Source of the DNA: Phocaeicola massiliensis B84634 = Timone 84634 = DSM 17679 = JCM 13223
Lineage (GTDB): Bacteria; Bacteroidota; Bacteroidia; Bacteroidales; Bacteroidaceae
DNA length: 40,567 nucleotides
Direction of reading: 5' to 3'
Assembly (NCBI RefSeq): GCF_000382445.1
Contig: NZ_KB905472.1
Span: 1,297,216-1,337,782 of the forward strand
Part shown: positions 26,001-35,000 of the stretch, piece by piece
Position numbering within the stretch: position 1 is the stretch's first letter
Layout of the letters: the number at the start of each line of letters is the position of its first letter
Program-made: the position numbers and the translations under genes
Notes under the pieces: model-generated
Databases searched by the model: none
Seen by the model: only the letters and a program-made list of their open reading frames with translations
What the model was told of the DNA's origin: nothing

Positions 26001-29000
26001 GGCATAGTCCTTAATACTGCTCTCCATTGTGCTTTCCAACGCAATAACAGGGTGGCGACCTGCATTGATTTCGGCTTCCACTTCATCTGCAATAGCATTG
26101 ACTTTGAGGGCAAGCATAAGCTGCTTGGTGTAGTTGTAGGTCTTGCTTGCAAATGGCACGTTCTCAACGCCCATTTTATCTGTGCCTCGCTTCACACCTG
26201 CGCTCTCTGCCATAACAGCAAGTTCCATATCCAATGCTTCAATCATCGGCTTTACGTAGTCCTCTTGGAATTTGATAATGGCATTGAATGCTGCTATGGT
26301 ACGGTCGTAATTCTCTCTTGCACGTCTAACAGTTTCGGGGTCAGTGATTGTTTTCCAATCGGTAACAACATCGCTCATATCTCGCTCTCTGCGTACCATT
26401 TGCCCTGCATTAGTCAATTCACGACTCATAATTTCTTGCAGAGTTACACCGCCTTTCTCAATGATACTAATCATCTTATCCGGATCAACCTTTGCTTGGC
26501 TCATCGCTGTACGAATTGCATACAAAGGCATTGTGTCGGGACGCTTTGCGAACGTAGCACTTGCAAATGTGGCGGCTTTCGCTCCACGAAGAATACTTTG
26601 CAGATAGGCACCTGTATTGCTCGAACCTGCCGCCGTATGACTTTCATCAAGGAACAGATAGTTATCCTTTGCAATGACACGTAAGAATGTGGCTTTCGGG
26701 GTAGCCTTGCCATTCTTCACGTTCTTGCTTTTCTTGGTGCGTGCGCCACTCTTTTTGGCAGCTTCCTCCATTTCTTGCTGACTGACAGCATCGCCAGTGT
26801 TTACCTGCGAATAGGTGAGTACAGCGAAGTCATATTCTTCGGGCAATGCTCCCGATGCAAAGACTTTTGCCATTTCTGCGGAAGATAGAGGTTTGTGTAC
26901 TGTATTACCTTTGCTATCAACCATAGCACCGTCAGAGTTGAATATAAACGGCACGAGGTCTCCACTTCCAACATCTACCAAGTCTCGGTAAATATCGGAG
27001 AACAAGTCTGCTTTCTGTGTGATGAATACAGGTTTCTCACCTCGTTGCACTGCCCAACGAATAAGTGCTGCCATTTGGCGCCCCTTACCAACACCAGTTT
27101 GGTCGCCTATAATAAGGGCTTGTTCCTGTTTCATCTGATAGATTGCCATAGCGACACTGTCCATCTGCTCGGCGGCAAGTGCTTGATACGTTTCAGCAAT
27201 GGTATCATATCCGAGTTCTGTCTTGACAAATTCGTCTATGCTGCCGTGCTGTGCTTCAATTTGAGAAAGCACTTTATCCATTGCCTCGACCATAGCTGCG
27301 GGGGCAACGCTTTCAAGTCTGAATGCTGTATTATGAGGACGATAAGGAAGTTTTTCTTCAGTCAAATCTCTTTTCTTGGGTTTTCCTTTTAATCCCAGTC
27401 CGATTCGTTGAACGTCCACTCCATCCACTGGCTGAGGCTCATTTCCCACAGTTCGTTGTTCAAGTCCTCTTCCGTCAGTTGAAGGCTTTCCAATGGTATC
27501 AGTTCCTCTCCCGGTCTCGCCAACTGTATCATTCTGTCCACGTTTTCCCAATACAGGTCGTTGGCCGCTCTCAGAGTTTCCCTCCAATCCGGTTCTTCCT
27601 CTCCGTTCTGTTTGGCTTCCACTCTCATCATCCGCCTCAGATTGTCTATTATGTCCTGCTCCGTCAGTTTCCCCGGATGCGTTGTCAGCGACAGACAGAT
27701 GTCGCCCTCCTTGGCTACGTAATACTTCTGTTCCATTTGTCTTTTCATTAAAATTCAATACTTCGTTAATAATCTCGTACAGGTCGTCAAAACTTTCAGC
27801 CTTGCGGATTGCTTTGTTCTCCACAGGAGGGTATACGGCAGTCTGCGCCCGTTCCTCATTGGTTCTGCGGCCATCTATCAGTATCATACGAGTGGGGAAT
27901 GTTGTACCTTGCTTCGCATACAGTCCACCGCCCATGTCAATAACGCCTTTCACGTTATAGTGGTCATATAAGTAGGTGAAAAATGGTTTCATGCTCTTTA
28001 TAGCACCATTGTTCGCATACTCCATATTTCCACCGATGATGATAGCGGCTCTGCCGTCATCTTTCATGCTTGAAAGAGCGTTCAATGTTATTTGCGGGTC
28101 AAGTCCCGGTATCTTCTTTCCATCATACTCAACTGCCTCACGCTTTCCGAATGGGGGATTGGCGATAACAACATCATAACGCACATCGCCATCGAATGGC
28201 TCTGTCGCATCCTGCTGTGTTACTTGTGCAAATCCCTGTTCACGTAGGTTGTCCAGTCGTGTTTTGTCAAGTTCATTTACATGAACCTGTCCGACTGGAA
28301 TAGTGAAAACTAACATCCCATTACCCGCAGTTGGTTCTAACACGCTTCCGTCTGCTTTGTCAGCCATTGCAAATCGGCCGGCAATCCAAGCCATAGGAAG
28401 AGGCGTGGAGTACTGCTGCATCTTTATACGGTTGCTGCTTCGTGCCGAAATGGTTGGTTGCATTTCATAAAGTTTGCAGATTAAATCGTATGATTCTCTG
28501 CTAGCACTTCCTTTACGTTCAATAACCTCACGTGCAGCTCTGACCAATCCGTCCTCAACAAGTTCCTGCAACAAAATATCAGTTCTTCCATCATTATCTA
28601 CTTCCATTCCCAACTCACTTGCACGCTTGCGTAGGTCTAAAATGCTTCTGTATGGCTTTGTCCCATTGTCAAGAGCCGCAAGCATATCAGCCTTTACTGT
28701 CATTGCAAATTGGCGATGCAGTTCTGCATCAGCCTTGTCATTTTCAGTAAGTAAATCACCAAATAACCCACCTGTTTGATTCCGTGAATTTACTGCTTTT
28801 TTCTCATTCTTCTTACGTGCAGGGCGACTTTTTTTGATACGTTCCTGTGCAATCTCTGCCTCTTGCTCCACCTCGGTCTCTCTTGTTACGGTTTCGGCGG
28901 TAGCAAGCGCATCAATACTTTTCTTATCGAAATTCGCCACATCGAATTGTTGTACCTCATCGTATGGAGTCATGTCTGCATCCAGTCCGTTCTCTGCCAC

Positions 29001-32000
29001 CTCCGGCAAATCTCTCGCACCATTGTAAAATGCTTTAAGGTAAGGGCGTATGGCATCGCCCAAGTCTGCAATCATGGCCGTTGCATACTCGGCAAACTTA
29101 CGTGAACCTTTCTCCAAATGGTAAACAGCCATCTCTGTTCCAATGGCAAGAATCTCAGGGTCTATACCTATATTCATTTGACCGAGCAACTTCTTACGCA
29201 TACGCTCACGAAGTTCTGCATAACGCTCATCAGTAACAAGACGGTTACCACTCGCTTCAGTCTTTTTCTGCGAATTGTCTTGTTGTTGCTCACTCCGCAT
29301 ATCGTTGATAAGAGTTCGGACTTCATTAGCAAACTTATCTGCACTATCTTTAGTCAGGAAAATAATATTTCCTTCATGATAAACGTCTCCACCACGCTTC
29401 TCTCCTAAATCCATCACAGCCTGTTTTTCCGCATCAATCATCTTCATCAAAGTACGAACAGAATATCTGTTATCCATTTCCTTGTCAACAACGAAATCTG
29501 TCCTTTTGTCACGAATTTCATCCTTTGCCTTGCGATCAAGTTCTCGGGTCTTAATTTTATTTTCGAGCGAAATGCCAACTGCATCCAAAACTTCTTGCAT
29601 ACCGTTCTGAGGATTGCGAAGAATGTCTAACATTTCCTCTGGGCTGTTGGTTGTCTGACGAAAACGTGCATCACCAATAGGTATGGGACCGCTCACATCA
29701 TCACGACTTAATGTAGTTTCCCCTGTTTCTTTATCAACAAAAACAGAGTATTGCCATATAGGAGTATATTCCTGCTTTTCCTCCTGCTTCGTGGCTTTCT
29801 GTTGTTGAGGTTCTGAAAACTGCACATTGCCGTCATTTACTTCTGACAAATCAGACAAAGACAAAGGTGGTTGTGATTGTGCATCGGTTGCATATTCTGC
29901 CAAGCGTTCAGCATCTTCCTTGCTCCGCATCATGAAGCCTTGCTTTTCCTTGTCCCACCAGCCTTTCAGTTGTTTGGCAAACATTGTGGTGTGCTTCCGA
30001 ACAGTATCTCTTAATTTATTATTGAACTTCACAAGGTGCATATCCAACACCTTACCCCTTTTGGTGGTATATTGTGCCTGAGTAATGGTGTATGCAGCAT
30101 CAGTCGGTGTTGTCGTTTCTTCATTGGAATTGTTTTGTTCCAATTTCCGCTGTTCAGTAAAGAGGTCGTTTATTTCGGAAATAATGCGGGCTTCCTCAAA
30201 TATATCACTCTGACCATGTGCGGCTTCTTGTTCCTTGTGCAGTTCTTCAATGCGTGATTTGATTTCAGAAAGTCTGTCGACTTGTGTACTTGAACTCTGT
30301 TCCTCAACACTTTTGACTGATTTGTATTCAGCAAACGCTTTAGTCTTACGGTGGCTACTATCTATCCACTTCTCGAAATCCTCCAAGTTTACGGCAGTTA
30401 CCACTGTCTTGTGATTATTTGCCCAGTCGCTGTCATAATTCGCGAAGTAAGCTGCCTCGGCATCGTCAGTCTCATTGAAACCAAGCATTACCTTATGCTC
30501 ATCAAAGCTGCCGTCCTCATTATACTGGTCCACCACGAACACCCTGCGTCCGTTCCACCCGTCAATATCGTCAGAGAGGAACACGTCTATGTGGTCTCCA
30601 TCCACGCCCTCCGTGCCACGAATGTAGCCGTAGGTGTTCTGCATGATCGTTTCCCACTTGTTGCCCTCTGTGTCTATTCCACTACGAACGGATCCTTTCG
30701 GGTTCTCAATGGTGATATTGAATGTACCAACCTGCACATGACCTTTCTTATAATTGCCAGCTTCTTTCTGTTTCTCCGTAGGAGTAGTATCGGTTTCTTT
30801 CTCTGCCACTGCAACAGCATTGGCTAAAGACAAAGATGCATCAATATAATTAAGAACATCCAATAAGTCTCCGAATGTTTGACCGTCATACTCATAAGCG
30901 CTACCTATATAATTACCTTTCGTATCAGGTGCATCAACTTTTATAACTTTATGAGTACCATCAACAATAATTGTCTGTTTATAAGTATCGCCATACTTTC
31001 CGCTTTCAATCCAATCATCTTCTTGAACTTCAATACGTCTTGCTATTTTTGCACTAAGTTGATTGTCAGTATCATCAGAAGACAGCATTTCTTCTTGTGA
31101 TAAAGAAGATTCTATTTCGCTTTGTCCACCAATGCTTTCAGTTCTTCCTGTATCATCAGTTGTCCCATTTCCGTTCTCAACTCGTTCTCTTGGCGCAAGA
31201 GTTCCATTGCTTCCTTGCTGCCCTCGTTGGCTTGTTGCAGTATCGCCAACCAATACATTGCTTCGTTGTTGTCCATTGTAATCTAAATTTAATGCTTCTT
31301 TAATAGCCTGTACGAGCGTCCGAGGGGTATTGTCCGGTTGTTCGAACAGAGTTTCTTCCTGTGTGCCTTGTATAAGGTCATAAATCTTGCCGAATGTATT
31401 TTGAATGAAGCTTTGGCTTTCACCTTTATACATTGCGGCCAAATGCAGGACAAAGTTACTGAAATTATCAGCAGGGAGATAACTTTCCCCAGTGACATCA
31501 TCCATTTGATACTGGCGTTTCCAACTTTCTACGGCAGTACGTGCTTCCTTGAAGTTCTTTGCCTCTGCAAACATTTTATCTTGGGACAAAGCATAGTAAG
31601 CACGAACGGAATTCTGTATCTCATCTACCATTCGTTCACTGTTCGGACTATCATAATCACGAAAAGCAGTGGCAAGAATAGCCTTTTGTGCTTTTACCGG
31701 CAATACGTTGAACATTTCCTCCAACCGTGTACTACCGTCCTTGAAAATGCTTTGATACATGATACCACGCAAATCATTCTTGGATTCGGGAGTCAAGTTA
31801 CCCTTGCTGTCAAACGCACTCTTGTATTGTGTGGGACTGATGAAACCTCTTTGGCTCATCCATTTTAGGACACTTGCACCGTTGGCATCCACAAGCCCGG
31901 CAAACGACACTTCATCGTCCGAGGCTCTGAGTAACAGGTTGGCAAACGAACGTACTTCGATTCCCATACGCTGTAAGGCATTTTTCGGTTTGATTCGTTC

Positions 32001-35000
32001 CACACCTCCGCTTTCGGTGTCCTGTGCTACGTATTGTCCCAGAGGAATAGCCGTAGCATCGTCCACATGAAGCATATTTACCAGCACCGGACTTTGTAGG
32101 GCAGCAATATCTTCAGCACGCAAACCAAACTCTTCCGCATGGTCTTTCAGGTATTGCCTATATGCTTCGGCCTGTTCCGGATGGCTTTCCCACATCAGAC
32201 GCAAGGCATCACTGCGGTTGTTTCCCTGTATAACTTCACCACGTTCGTTTACGGTCGGCGCACCGGTGTAAGCGGTAATACTCGATGTGATTTCTTCCGG
32301 ACGAATGTTCCCGGCGATTTTCCGTGCAGACAATACGCTCGCTTCGTCATTTCGTTCCTTGGGTTGCGCTTCATCAATAAAATGCAGAGGATTACGCACA
32401 CCTTGGATATGGCTCGGTTGCAACAACGATGCGTCAATCACGGCCACATGACCGGGAGCCAGCACATCATTGCTGAACTTCACGTTCACCTCTTTACCTT
32501 GTACGGTCTGCAATGGTTCTTGCCTGTCAATCTTATGGCCGTTCACACGTCTGTACCCCCTTGCGCGGGCATCCTGCGGTGTATCATCCACCATGTCGGG
32601 AACTCCGTTAAGGGCTTCACGCTCGACGCGTTCGGCTTCCTCACGCTCTGCACGCAGCTTTTCTTCTTCCGCTTTGCGTAGGGCGGCAGCTTCATCAGCC
32701 ATTCGTTTGCGTTCCGCATCCGCTGCCATTCTTCTACGGTTGGCAGTACCGGCTATCTTCTGCCAAGCGAGCAAATCCTGTTTGGCTGCATCAATCGCCG
32801 CTTTGCGTTCTTTCTCGGAAGCAATCTTTTCGGCAATGGAGTTGCCACCTTTCGATTTGGCTTTCTCCAACTTCTTCAAGGCTTCTTCCTTGTCGGCAAC
32901 CATTCCATCGGCTACGGTCTGTGCCATATCCTCATCACCCTCAGTCTGCTCCACAATGGCATCCCAAGCTGTGTCGCTGTCGGCCTGCTCATATAGTGGA
33001 TTTCCCTGCTCATCCTTTGGTATTCTCTGCATGGCAGGAATATTTTGAGGGGCATTGTTATCATTTTCGGGAATATTTTCCGCACCATTGTTGCTCTCAT
33101 TTTCGGCAGGGCGTTCAAACGCTACTCCGTTATGCTCCAACAACATATTGTCAAGTTCATCACGGGTAAACAGGTTCACACGCTTGCCGTTGATAGGGGC
33201 TTCGGTAAATACCTCATACTTGCCGTCCGCATCAGCATCCGCTGTGATATTGCCACGGACGGTAACGCCGTTCTCATCGGTAAGCGAAACAATGTCATTG
33301 AGGGCGTATTGTGGTCTTTCAGCCTCTTGCATTTCCTGTTTCCGTTCGGCATTCTCAATGGTTCTCTGCTGCTCGAACTGCGCCACACGTGCCAAATTTG
33401 CCGCATCAGCCTGTTGCTGTATGGTTTCTTTTGCCAACGGGAAGATATTCACGCCGTCCGATACGTTAACTGTGCCGTCCCCATTATCCACAATACCGTC
33501 CTCGTTGGCTATAACCTGTACTTGCATCTGTGAACCATCCTGTCCGGTAATAGTATAGGCATCACCCGGATTGAATGTAACCTTACCGTCGATCTTATCA
33601 GCCGCTTCACGTGCGAACTGCTCCACAATGGCTTGTTCTGCCAATTCTTTTTGCTCGTTAGGGTCTTGCGATTCATCAAGAGACAATACTGCATCAGGTG
33701 ATACTTGTTCAAGTGCGCCGGTTTCCGAATCGCGAATGATGATGCTGTTGTCCGAATCAGTTACGCTCACACCGCTACCATCGTCATACGGTACAAGCTT
33801 GCCGCTGATTACATACACCTTCCGCTCATCCTGCTTCATGGTTGCCCCCTGTATCATGCCGGTATTATGGTTCACACGTACATCTATCATTGAGTTGCTC
33901 TGCTCGATACGACCGTCTATATCATCACGTACACGTTGTATCATGCCGTTATACACCTGCTTGGCATTAATATAATCGATTACGGAAACCTTATCTTCAT
34001 CATTCCATTGTTCGTTGCCATTCACAAACTCTAATGCGGCAATTGGATTTTCTTCAATCATTGCAAACATGCTCTCATCCACGAGGTCTGCAACCCTTGC
34101 ACGCTGATACTCATACATGTTCTTTGCATCGTTCATCTCCTGCGAAGAAATGATATTATACCCGTCGAGATAACTGTCATTTGCTTGTTGTACACTTTCG
34201 TTTCGGTTGCCGCCACGTGATTGAGCCATAGAAGCAAGGTTAAATCCTCGCAAATTCAACGAGCGTTCCATATAATCCAGAACGGCAGCTTTCTCATTGA
34301 TGGTAAAATCTTTATCACCGGCAATAAGTTCCGCAACTTCACCGATATTCTCATTGGTAGTAAGGTCAAGCGTCGCCTTTAATGGCTCCCATACCTCTTT
34401 GCCGAGTAATTCATTCACTTTTGCGTCCGCTTTATTTACACCATGCTTCATGGAAGTATAATTTGCAGCAGACAAAGTATGTTTTCCTGCGCCCATCAAT
34501 CCCATAGAGAGTGCCATGCCTCCCCAAATGTCACCATGAAATTGGCCACTGGCAAACAAATTGGTACGTGTACCGTCCGGATTCTGTTGATAGGCATCAT
34601 CAAGATTGAGCATGGTGCGCCACAGTTGTCCATAGTATTCTTCCGAAACCTCACCGACATAATCACTCACACCCATTTTGTTGAACATCTGATGAGTTTG
34701 TCCCATGATACCGTTCAACGCACTTGCGTCAGCCTTTGAAAGCACTGCACCGATACGTTTTGCACCTACAACATTGGCGAGTTTGCTCATATTCCCAAGA
34801 GTAAAGACCGGATCAAGATGTGCACCGAACATTTCCGAATAATTCTCAATGATGGCATTGGCTTCACTTTGCCAAATGGCATCCCCCCAAGTCTTGTCGT
34901 TGGAAAAATCATAGTTGCCGTTCTCATCAACAACCACATCACCCAGTTTACGGTCAATAATGTCAGCAGTAGTTTTCCCTGCCTGTACTGTATTGGCCAT

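Noticed and set aside
26052..26684. 210-codon plus-strand ORF opposite the giant gene
   Set aside because: Cys/His-rich antisense shadow of the helicase region, with no start signal or recognisable fold.
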